From NCBI GenBank assembly GCA_003132645.1, contig PKYM01000050.1, positions 11,004 to 16,974 on the forward strand: a stretch of DNA of 5,971 nucleotides, read 5' to 3'. Numbering within the stretch: the stretch's first letter is position 1; the number at the start of each line of letters is the position of its first letter. The stretch is from Actinomycetota bacterium. GTDB taxonomy: Bacteria > Actinomycetota > Thermoleophilia > UBA2241. Below, piece by piece: positions 1 through 5,223 of the stretch. A model generated the notes under the pieces. That model ran no database searches. It saw only the letters and a list, made by a program, of their open reading frames with translations, and had not been told where the DNA came from. Position numbers and translations under genes: made by a program.

Positions 1-383
1 GCGGCCAGCAACGGCATCTTGTCGGGTGGATTGCGAAACTCCCCCGTGGCGAACGTCATCGTGCAGGGATTGAGCGTGGCCATGAGCGGATGCGCCTCGA
101 CCAGCCGCATGCGCTCCTCGTAGGGGATGTCGAGCCCGCCGGTCGAGAGCTGAATGATCGCCGGGCACGCCGCCCGCACGGCATCGACCGTGCGCCGCGC
201 GACCTCGAGATCGACCGTCGGCTGGTCGTTGTCGCGCAGATGGATGTGCACGATCGCGGCGCCCGCCTCGCAGGCGCCCTTCGCGGCCTCGGCGATCTCC
301 TCGGGCGTGGCCGGAACGGCCGGGCTGTCGGTCTTTCTGGCGATAGGCCCGGTCAGAGCGGCGGTGATGATCACCTTGTCCAT
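1..383 (-). CDS. Beta-keto acid cleavage enzyme (BKACE, DUF849), N-terminal part
   Basis: The first 127 residues of a BKACE-family protein (3-keto-5-aminohexanoate cleavage enzyme type); the rest lies beyond base 1, as family members are about 270-310 residues. In this family a zinc-dependent TIM-barrel enzyme combines a beta-keto acid with acetyl-CoA and releases acetoacetate plus a new acyl-CoA. Seen here: the N-terminal strand MDKVIITAALTG, then EAGAAIVHIHLRD, whose H46 and H48 form the family HxH zinc pair, then QLSTGG (78-83) and the TLNPCT segment (103-108). The other zinc ligand, a C-terminal Glu, is off the window. The ATG at 383-381 is supported by AGGAGG at 397-392, 8 nt upstream. 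It begins 25 bp after the stop of the 3-hydroxyacyl-CoA dehydrogenase-like gene, so the two are probably cotranscribed and act in sequence. The family call is firm. The natural keto acid cannot be read from this fragment, because BKACE members differ widely in substrate. Confidence 0.93.
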   Translation of the reverse strand, partial: MDKVIITAALTGPIARKTDSPAVPATPEEIAEAAKGACEAGAAIVHIHLRDNDQPTVDLEVARRTVDAVRAACPAIIQLSTGGLDIPYEERMRLVEAHPLMATLNPCTMTFATGEFRNPPDKMPLLA

Positions 384-408
384 GAGGCTCGCCTCCTGCT
401 CAGTAGCT

Positions 409-1350
409 TCATCGGTCGCTTGCCGTCGCGCCGGCCGCAGCCGACCGGGCCGCGAGCGCCGTGATGAGATGGTCGGAGAGGGCCTGGCGAGCGGCGGCAG
501 CCTGTTCGGGCGTCCACTCGAGAAAGCCGCGCCCCGTCTTCATGCCGAGATCGCCGGCCGCCACCTTGTCCTTGAGGATCTGCAGCGGTCCCGGCGTGCG
601 ATCGATGAAGGGCAGGATCTGCTCGTGGATGCTGAGGATCATGTCGAGCCCGTTCAAATCGGCGGTCTCGAGAGGCCCCATGACCGACAGCCGCAGCCCG
701 AAACTGTTCTTGATGCACAGATCGACGGTCTCGGCGTCGCAGATGCCGTCCTGTACGAGAGCGATCGCCTCGCGCCAGAGGGCGTGCTGCAGGCGGTTGG
801 CAATGAAGCCGGGTACGTCTTTGCGAACGTGCACCGGCAGCTTGCCGGCAGCCGCCAGCAGGCGCATGGTCGCCTCGACCACGGCGGCGCTCGTCTCGGC
901 CCCCTGTACGACCTCGACCAGCGGGATGAGATACGGTGGGTTCCAGAAGTGCGTGCCGACCACCCGCTCCCGGCCGCGGGCCGTCTTGGCGTAGATCGCC
1001 ACCGGCATGGACGACGTGTTGCTGGCGATGACGGTGGAGGGCTCGGCGACGGCGGTGATGCGCGCCATCAGGTCCTGCTTGAGCGCCACGTCCTCGGGAG
1101 CCGCCTCGAAGACGAACGCCGCGCCGTCGACGGCGTCGGCGATCTCGGCGCACGGCGTGATGCGCTCCGCCGCCTCTTCGGGCAAGCCGAGACGCCGCAG
1201 GTTCGCCGTCACGCGCGCGTGCAGCGAAGCAAGCGCCTCGGGAAACGGATCCTGGACTCTCACCGTGTGCCCCGCGACCGCGAACACCTGCGCTATGCCG
1301 TGACCCATGAGCCCCGCGCCGATGACCGCGATGCGTTCGGGGGCGGCCAT
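409..1350 (-). CDS. 3-hydroxyacyl-CoA dehydrogenase family protein
   Basis: A complete 313-residue, NAD-dependent oxidoreductase of the 3-hydroxyacyl-CoA dehydrogenase / 3-hydroxybutyryl-CoA dehydrogenase family, which also includes carnitine dehydrogenase and gulonate dehydrogenase. The N-terminal Rossmann fold shows GAGLMG (11-16) and D34 at the end of the second strand, which favours NAD. The catalytic set is visible: S113 in SNTSS, H134 in GTHFWNPP, E146 in PLVEVV and N185 in GFIANR. The C-terminal helical domain carries FGLRLSVMGPLETADLNGLD (217-236) and the closing GMKTGRGF (269-276). Length is typical of the single-domain form. The ATG at 1350-1348 was chosen because the GGGGG tract lies about 7 nt upstream; a GTG at 1356-1354, which would add two residues, is too close to it. 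It sits between the cupin (69 bp) and BKACE (25 bp). Next to BKACE, it probably makes that enzyme's 3-keto substrate from a free 3-hydroxy acid, although a CoA-thioester substrate cannot be excluded. Confidence 0.93.
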   Translation of the reverse strand: MAAPERIAVIGAGLMGHGIAQVFAVAGHTVRVQDPFPEALASLHARVTANLRRLGLPEEAAERITPCAEIADAVDGAAFVFEAAPEDVALKQDLMARITAVAEPSTVIASNTSSMPVAIYAKTARGRERVVGTHFWNPPYLIPLVEVVQGAETSAAVVEATMRLLAAAGKLPVHVRKDVPGFIANRLQHALWREAIALVQDGICDAETVDLCIKNSFGLRLSVMGPLETADLNGLDMILSIHEQILPFIDRTPGPLQILKDKVAAGDLGMKTGRGFLEWTPEQAAAARQALSDHLITALAARSAAAGATASDR

Positions 1351-1419
1351 GGTCACACCCCCGACCGACCGGCGCGCAGCACAACGCCGGCTCGCGCGAC
1401 GCGGACGAGACGCCTGGGG

Positions 1420-1770
1420 TCAGACATCTCGCGGTTCCGGATAGGCGAGCGCGACGAGCATCGAGGCCGGCGAATGCGTGCGGTTCTCGATGGAGCGCGA
1501 CTCGTTGGGCGCGAGGTAGCAGGAGTCGTACTTCTTGAGCGTCACCTCGCTGTCGGGCGTGGTGATCGTCACTTCACCTTCGAGCACGCAGTACACCTTC
1601 TCGACCGGCGTCGCGTCGTCGAACGCGCCGCCGCCGGGCAGAAAGTGCGAGATGGCCATCCAGAAATTGCGCGTCTTGCTGACGTCGAAGCCCTGCAGAC
1701 GCAGACCGAAGCACTCGTGATGTTTGGGCGCCTCGTAGGACGGCGCCTCGTCGTAGCGGGTGACCTCCAT
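1420..1770 (-). CDS. Small cupin-domain protein lacking the metal-binding histidines
   Basis: A single-domain cupin of 116 residues, with no signal peptide or membrane segment. The fold is indicated by LPGGGAF (44-50), the strand VEKVYCVLEGEVTIT (56-70) and the second motif DSCYLAPNESRSIEN (82-96). In ordinary metallocupins, motif 1 has HxH then Glu and motif 2 has His. Here the HxH positions are approximately D52 and T54, E57 remains, and the motif-2 His is about S93, so a conventional metal site is absent. The remaining histidines (H17, H18, H42, H99) are elsewhere. It may bind a small molecule, act as an isomerase or accessory protein, or stabilise the cyclase; the sequence does not say. 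The ATG at 1770-1768 overlaps the cyclase stop as TGATG and has AAAGGAG at 1782-1776, 5 nt upstream, so it is preferred over the GTG one codon earlier. This is tight translational coupling to the cyclase gene. The specific function is unknown. Confidence 0.88.
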   Translation of the reverse strand: MEVTRYDEAPSYEAPKHHECFGLRLQGFDVSKTRNFWMAISHFLPGGGAFDDATPVEKVYCVLEGEVTITTPDSEVTLKKYDSCYLAPNESRSIENRTHSPASMLVALAYPEPRDV

Positions 1771-2585
1771 CACGACTCCTTTCCGGTGCCGATGCGGTAC
1801 TGGTCGCTCGGGTCGACGATGGCCACAACGCGCACGATGGAGCCGTCGCCTTTCTCCCAGCGGATCGGGAAGGCGGCGATCGTCACGCGCATGCCGGTGA
1901 CCTTGTCGATGTCTTCGCCGCAGACGTTCTCGAAGCCGACCATGCCGTTGCCCAGGATGAGCCGGTGGCAGGGCTCCCAGTCGGGGAAGTCGTCCTGAAT
2001 GGGATGGCCCTTGCGCGCCTCGTAGTCCTTGACCACGCCGGGCAGCAGCGGACCGGGGCCGTGCATGCCGATGGCCGTGGCCAGCGGATGATCGAGCGCC
2101 TGCTGGTCGACGCCCACGCCCTTGGCGCCGACTTCGAGGAGATACTCGACGGCGCTCGGCACGAGGCCGGGCGAGTAGGCGAAATACTTCTGCGAGTCGC
2201 TGTAGTACTTATGCCAGCCGCAGTTGATGATGACGAGGTCGCCCGCCTGGATCTTGGGCGTCGCGGCCTCGAGGTCTTCACGCGTGATCGGCGCCCAGTC
2301 TTCGTCCTTGGGGATCGAGACCACGACGGCGGGGCCGAAGTACTTGAAGAGCGGCACCTGGTCGGTGAACTCGAGGCCCTCGATGACGTGAGCGGGGGCA
2401 TCGGCGTGAGTCGTGCAGTGCATCACGGTCGTGATCTTCTGCGACAGCACGCCCGACTTGGCATGGTAGTGCACGCGCTCGATCTTGACGTCCTCGAAGT
2501 AGGGCCACAGCGGCGCGTTGTGGCCAAAGGGCGCGCTGAGATCGTAGAACTCGAGGCCGGTACGCGGATCGTTGGGCTGAATCAT
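1770..2585 (-). CDS. Cyclase family protein (kynurenine formamidase / isatin hydrolase-like metal hydrolase)
   Basis: A 271-residue cytoplasmic hydrolase of the cyclase family (PF04199), whose known members are Mn- or Zn-dependent enzymes that hydrolyse amides, lactams or related cyclic compounds, such as N-formylkynurenine and isatin. The signature HxGTHxDxPxH appears at 56-66 as HCTTHADAPAH. H56, H60 and D62 are expected metal ligands and H66 the catalytic-type His; the usual Gly is T58. The C-terminal signature CHRLILGNGMVGFENV (206-221) supplies E219, the expected glutamate ligand or base. PLWPYF near residue 25 also fits the family. The ATG at 2585-2583 has GAAGGA at 2597-2592, 6 nt upstream. 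It follows SDR-A by 82 bp and its stop overlaps the cupin start (TGATG). No kynurenine-pathway gene is nearby, so a role in tryptophan breakdown is unlikely. Ring-opening or hydrolysis of the operon's own intermediate is the better inference. Confidence 0.93.
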   Translation of the reverse strand: MIQPNDPRTGLEFYDLSAPFGHNAPLWPYFEDVKIERVHYHAKSGVLSQKITTVMHCTTHADAPAHVIEGLEFTDQVPLFKYFGPAVVVSIPKDEDWAPITREDLEAATPKIQAGDLVIINCGWHKYYSDSQKYFAYSPGLVPSAVEYLLEVGAKGVGVDQQALDHPLATAIGMHGPGPLLPGVVKDYEARKGHPIQDDFPDWEPCHRLILGNGMVGFENVCGEDIDKVTGMRVTIAAFPIRWEKGDGSIVRVVAIVDPSDQYRIGTGKES

Positions 2586-2667
2586 TACCTGTCCTTCACT
2601 CGAAGTGCTTATGCACCGGCCTGCGACCGGTGTGCTGTCGTAGATGACTGGACGGCGGCAGCCGGCA

Positions 2668-3462
2668 TCAGCCCGCCTTGCTGCCGCCGTCGACCATCAG
2701 GATGTCGCCGGTGACGAAGTCCGAGGCCGCAGAGGCAAGATAGACGGTGGCGCCGATGAAGTCCTGCGGGTCGGCCGCGCGACCCCAGGGGATGCGCTGC
2801 ATGAAGATCTGGTAGAGCTTGGGGTCGTCGAGCACCTGCTGAGTGAGCGGGGTCCAGAAGATGCAGGGGGCGATGGAGTTGACGTTGATGTGGTGCTTGG
2901 CCCACTCCGTTGCGAGCTGCTTGGTGAGCAGGTGCACCGCACCCTTGGCGGTGCCGTAGGCGGAGTAGCCGCCGGGATGGCCGAGCTCACCACGGATGGA
3001 GCCTACGGTGATGATCTTGCCGTTGCCCTGCGCGATCATCCGCTTGCCCGCGGCCTGGCAGCAGACGTAGGTGCCCTTGACGAGCGAGTCCATGACCTTC
3101 TGCCACTCGTCGATCGGGAACTCTTCGGCGGCGAAACGGTTGGCGACCCCCGAGGCGGTCACCAGAACGTCGACGTGGCCGAGCTCGTCCACGGTGCGGG
3201 CGACCATCGCCTCGACGGCGTCGGCGTCGGTCGCATCGCAGGGTATCGGAATGACCTTGGTGCCCGCCTGGGCGATGTCGGCGGCCGCCGTGTCGAGGGT
3301 GTCGGCGTGGCGGCCGGCGATGACGACGTCGGCGCCGAAGGCGGCGAGACCCTTGGCGGCTGCCTGCCCGAAGGCGCCGGACCCACCGGTGACGATGGCC
3401 ACCTTGCCGGTCAGGTCGAACAGGTCGCGTATCTTGTCGAGGCTCCAGACCTCTCGGTCCAT
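2668..3462 (-). CDS. Short-chain dehydrogenase/reductase SDR-A, with atypical active-site motifs
   Basis: A 264-residue classical-type SDR, presumably an NAD(P)-dependent alcohol dehydrogenase or ketoreductase. The cofactor loop TGGSGAFG (25-32) is intact. R51 after the second strand, with no acidic residue there, leans toward NADP. Catalytic Y169 and K173 lie in AYGTAKGAV, with S155 in GSIRG, and the family ending VDGG is at 258-261. Two conserved elements are missing: NNAG is replaced by TASG (102-105), and the tetrad Asn (N115 in the neighbouring SDR-B) aligns with L127. There is a roughly 16-residue N-terminal extension before LTGKVAIVTGG. The ATG at 3462-3460 has AAAGGAG at 3476-3470, 7 nt away. 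It follows iclR by 69 bp and precedes the cyclase by 82 bp, so it is the first structural gene after the regulator. Substrate unknown. The missing motifs suggest an altered proton relay or a changed reaction rather than a broken gene, since the frame is intact. Confidence 0.93.
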   Translation of the reverse strand: MDREVWSLDKIRDLFDLTGKVAIVTGGSGAFGQAAAKGLAAFGADVVIAGRHADTLDTAAADIAQAGTKVIPIPCDATDADAVEAMVARTVDELGHVDVLVTASGVANRFAAEEFPIDEWQKVMDSLVKGTYVCCQAAGKRMIAQGNGKIITVGSIRGELGHPGGYSAYGTAKGAVHLLTKQLATEWAKHHINVNSIAPCIFWTPLTQQVLDDPKLYQIFMQRIPWGRAADPQDFIGATVYLASAASDFVTGDILMVDGGSKAG

Positions 3463-3527
3463 CAGGCCGCTCCTTTCGCGTGCGGTTCGGAGTCGTGGAC
3501 GAAGGCGATCGTCAAGCCGGTCGCCAT
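3462..3527 (-). CDS. Possible 21-codon small ORF bridging iclR and SDR-A
   Basis: An open frame begins with ATG 4 nt after the iclR stop and reads 21 codons (MATGLTIAFVHDSEPHAKGA, then one Ala). It ends in TGA overlapping the SDR-A start as TGATG. It has no Shine-Dalgarno sequence of its own, so translation would have to be by reinitiation from iclR. The SDR-A ribosome-binding site AAAGGAG lies inside it. If translated, it could couple SDR-A expression to iclR translation. Short frames like this arise easily by chance in GC-rich DNA, and no known peptide family is recognised, so this is a weak call. Confidence 0.15.
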   Translation of the reverse strand: MATGLTIAFVHDSEPHAKGAA

Positions 3528-3531
3528 CAAG

Positions 3532-4302
3532 TCAGTCGCCACTCAGCACCACCTGGATCTCGTCGCGGGCGCGCAGCAGCGCGGCCGTGATCTCGGCCTC
3601 GCTGTCGCAGAACCGGGCGGCCGGCGCGACCACGGTGACGGCGGCGATGGCGCCTACGGTATCGCGCACGGCGGTCCCCACGGCAGCTATCCCGACCGAG
3701 TGCTCCTCGTGGTCGTAGGCGACGCCCGTGCGACGCACGTCGTCGAGCTCCCGCAGCAGCGCGGCGCGATCGGTGATCGTGTGCTCGGTGATCGCGGCCA
3801 GGCGCTTGGGCAGGGCAACGCCGAGCTCGTCGACCGGTAGCGCGGCGAGCAGCGCCTTGCCGTTGGCGGTCGCGTGGAGCGGAAAACGGGCGCCGATCTC
3901 GGCGACGATGCGCAGCGTGCGCCGCGACGTGTACTGGTCGATGAAGAGGACCTCGCCCGCGTCGAGCACTGCCAGGTCGACCGTTTCTCCCAGCTCATGT
4001 GAGAGACGCTCGAGGTAGGGACCGGCTTCGTGGCGCAGATCGCGGCGGCTGGACACGGCGATGCCGACCAGTGCCGGACCGATGCGTAGCTTGCCCGACG
4101 GCGCGGCGCGCACAAAACCCTCCTGGGTGAGCGCCCGCACGATGCGGTGGGACGTCGAACGCGGCAACCCGACGCGCGCGGAGAGCTCGATCAGCGTCAG
4201 ACCGTGGGGTTCAGCGGCCAGCCGCCGCAGCATTTCGGCGGCGCGGGCGATGACCTGAACTCCCTCGCGACGTGGCACCCCAGTGCGCTCCTCAACCGTC
4301 AT
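3532..4302 (-). CDS. IclR-family transcriptional regulator
   Basis: A full-length 256-residue IclR-type regulator, a DNA-binding protein that senses a small-molecule effector, often an organic or aromatic acid of the pathway it controls. The N-terminal winged helix-turn-helix spans about residues 14-72, with the recognition region SARVGLPRSTSHRIVRAL (41-58) and wing around FVRAAPSGKLRIG. The effector domain runs from about 85 to 250 and shows the family motifs FPLHATANGKALLA (140-153) and EEHSVGIAAVGTAVRD (199-214). C232 is in the effector domain. The ATG at 4302-4300 is backed by GGAGGAG at 4314-4308, 5 nt upstream. The gene heads the run SDR-A, cyclase, cupin, HAD, BKACE on the same strand and is preceded by a 129-bp gap with a candidate promoter and repeats. 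Autoregulation plus control of the downstream genes is the natural inference. Whether it activates or represses cannot be told. Confidence 0.95.
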   Translation of the reverse strand: MTVEERTGVPRREGVQVIARAAEMLRRLAAEPHGLTLIELSARVGLPRSTSHRIVRALTQEGFVRAAPSGKLRIGPALVGIAVSSRRDLRHEAGPYLERLSHELGETVDLAVLDAGEVLFIDQYTSRRTLRIVAEIGARFPLHATANGKALLAALPVDELGVALPKRLAAITEHTITDRAALLRELDDVRRTGVAYDHEEHSVGIAAVGTAVRDTVGAIAAVTVVAPAARFCDSEAEITAALLRARDEIQVVLSGD

Positions 4303-4347
4303 TGGTGCTCCTCCCCACCCTCATTCTTCGCTTGAGACCCGTCTGCA

Positions 4348-4375
4348 TTGCGGAACCGAGCAACCGTCTTGCGGA
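4348..4375 (-). promoter_or_regulatory. Candidate operator: 21-bp-spaced TCCGCAA repeats with a TTGC-N8-GCAA dyad
   Basis: On the minus strand, the heptamer TCCGCAA occurs at 4375-4369 and again at 4354-4348, exactly 21 bp (two helical turns) apart. The second copy also forms a TTGC-N8-GCAA dyad across 4363-4348. The element lies just downstream of the candidate -10 box and 46-73 bp upstream of the iclR start, a position suited to autoregulation. IclR proteins bind short dyads as dimers or pairs of dimers. The assignment to this IclR is inferred; no consensus for this subgroup was recognised. Confidence 0.3.
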
Positions 4376-4377
4376 CA

Positions 4378-4405
4378 CTATTACAGGTGATATGTGCGAG
4401 GTCAA
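4378..4405 (-). promoter_or_regulatory. Candidate sigma-70-type promoter upstream of iclR
   Basis: Reading the minus strand, TTGACC (4405-4400) resembles a -35 box (5 of 6 to TTGACA). It is followed after 16 nt by TAATAG (4383-4378) as a weak -10 (3 of 6). This patch is noticeably more AT-rich than its surroundings. A start near 4371 would give a leader of about 70 nt before the iclR ATG. It would allow iclR and the downstream genes to be transcribed independently of the amidohydrolase and SDR-B. The -10 match is poor, so this is tentative. Confidence 0.35.
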
Positions 4406-4431
4406 GCGCGTCGCGCGGGCCCGTCGCGAGG

Positions 4432-5193
4432 CTAGATCCGGGCGGTCAGGCCGCCGTCGACATAGAGGATCTGACCCGTTACGAAGCTCGCCGCCGGAGA
4501 GGCCAGGAACAACGCCGGCCCGACGACGTCGGCCGCATCCGCCCAGACACCCATGGGGATGCTATCGCGCAGCGCCGCGGCAAACTGTTCGTCGGCCAGC
4601 ACGGCGCGCGTCAGGTCAGTCTCGACGAACGTAGGGGCCACGGCGTTCACGCGGATGCCGTGCTCGGCCCACTGTGCGGCGAGCGAGCGGGTGAGCGCAT
4701 CGACGGCCCCCTTGCTCGCCGAATACTCGGTCTGGCCGAACTTCGCCCCAAAACGTCCGCGCACCGACGACAGATTGACGATGGCGCCCCCGCCCTGACG
4801 GATCATCTGCTCGCCGAACACGCGACAGCAGATGAACGTGCCGGAGACATTCACGTCGAGCACCCGACGCCAGTCTTCGACGGACACCTCCTCGGCCCTC
4901 ATGCGCACGGTCACGCCGGCAGCGTTTACCAGGATGTCCACGCTCGGGAAGGCAGCCAGTACCTCACCGGCCAGCCGCCGCGCGGACTCCTCGCTCGTGA
5001 TCTCGACGGCCGAGCCAAGTGTGCGGACCCCTGAGGCGGCGGCCTCGCGGGCAACGGCGGCCGCGCGATCGCCGCTCTGGTCGGCTACGGCGACGTTGAC
5101 GCCGTGGCCGGCCAGCCCCAGCGCGATCGCGCGACCGATGCCGCCCGCGCCCACCACGACGGCGTGTCTTCCGGCGATGTCGAAAACGTTCAC
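4432..5193 (-). CDS. Short-chain dehydrogenase/reductase SDR-B
   Basis: A 253-residue classical SDR with a full catalytic tetrad: N115 in DVNVSGTF, S143 in LSSVRG, Y157 and K161 in EYSASKGAV. It also has NAAG (90-93) and the ending VDGG (245-248). D38 after the second strand (VAVAD) points to NAD(H). The nucleotide loop is unusual. Where SDRs have TGxxxGxG, this protein has VVVGAGGIG (12-20), which lacks the Thr, is one residue shorter, and reads as GxGxxG (15-20). The start is GTG at 5193-5191; AAGGGG at 5206-5201 lies 7 nt upstream and no ATG is available nearby. It begins 30 bp after the amidohydrolase stop, so those two probably share a transcript. It ends 129 bp before iclR. It resembles SDR-A throughout the C-terminal half and may act on a related alcohol or ketone. 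It could belong to the same pathway or to an upstream operon with the amidohydrolase. Substrate unknown. Confidence 0.93.
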   Translation of the reverse strand: MNVFDIAGRHAVVVGAGGIGRAIALGLAGHGVNVAVADQSGDRAAAVAREAAASGVRTLGSAVEITSEESARRLAGEVLAAFPSVDILVNAAGVTVRMRAEEVSVEDWRRVLDVNVSGTFICCRVFGEQMIRQGGGAIVNLSSVRGRFGAKFGQTEYSASKGAVDALTRSLAAQWAEHGIRVNAVAPTFVETDLTRAVLADEQFAAALRDSIPMGVWADAADVVGPALFLASPAASFVTGQILYVDGGLTARI

Positions 5194-5223
5194 GTCTCGT
5201 CCCCTTCGTCCCGGCCGGATCGG

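Noticed and set aside
409..1350. Naming the HAD-type gene as L-carnitine dehydrogenase
   Set aside because: BKACE adjacency is suggestive, but no betainyl-CoA thioesterase or betaine-related gene is visible, and the cyclase, cupin and SDRs are not part of carnitine breakdown.
371..1384. A 337-codon minus-strand frame over the HAD gene
   Set aside because: It is the HAD gene read in a different frame; the product is Arg/Gly/His-rich with no domain, while the real frame carries all HAD motifs.
1369..1390. CCGGCG / CGCCGG inverted repeat with 10-nt loop upstream of the HAD gene
   Set aside because: A 6-bp GC stem is common at this base composition, and there is no T-run or other regulatory context.
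154..1998. A 614-codon open frame on the plus strand
   Set aside because: It lies antisense to the HAD, cupin and cyclase genes, which have clear family motifs and ribosome-binding sites. Its translation is Arg/Gly/Asp-rich with no recognisable domain, the usual shadow of GC-rich coding DNA.
1770..2585. Naming the cyclase-family gene as kynB
   Set aside because: The motif differs (HCTTH), the protein is longer than typical bacterial KynB, and there is no kynureninase or tryptophan dioxygenase nearby.
2614..2632. CACCGG / CCGGTG inverted repeat with 7-nt loop between SDR-A and the cyclase
   Set aside because: The stem is only 6 bp and no T-run follows on the minus strand, so it is not a terminator. 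At most it is a small mRNA hairpin.
2609..2668. 19-codon minus-strand frame starting at TGATG on the SDR-A stop
   Set aside because: No ribosome-binding site beyond chance, Ala/Ser/Thr-rich composition, and it ends 23 nt before the cyclase start. A frame this short is expected by chance here.
2644..3840. A 398-codon open frame on the plus strand
   Set aside because: Antisense to SDR-A and part of iclR. It is a low-complexity Gly/Asp/Val-rich translation without motifs, so a compositional shadow.
4406..4431. GC-rich stretch after the SDR-B stop considered as a terminator
   Set aside because: The core GGGCCC is a palindrome with no loop, arms do not extend convincingly, and no T-run follows.
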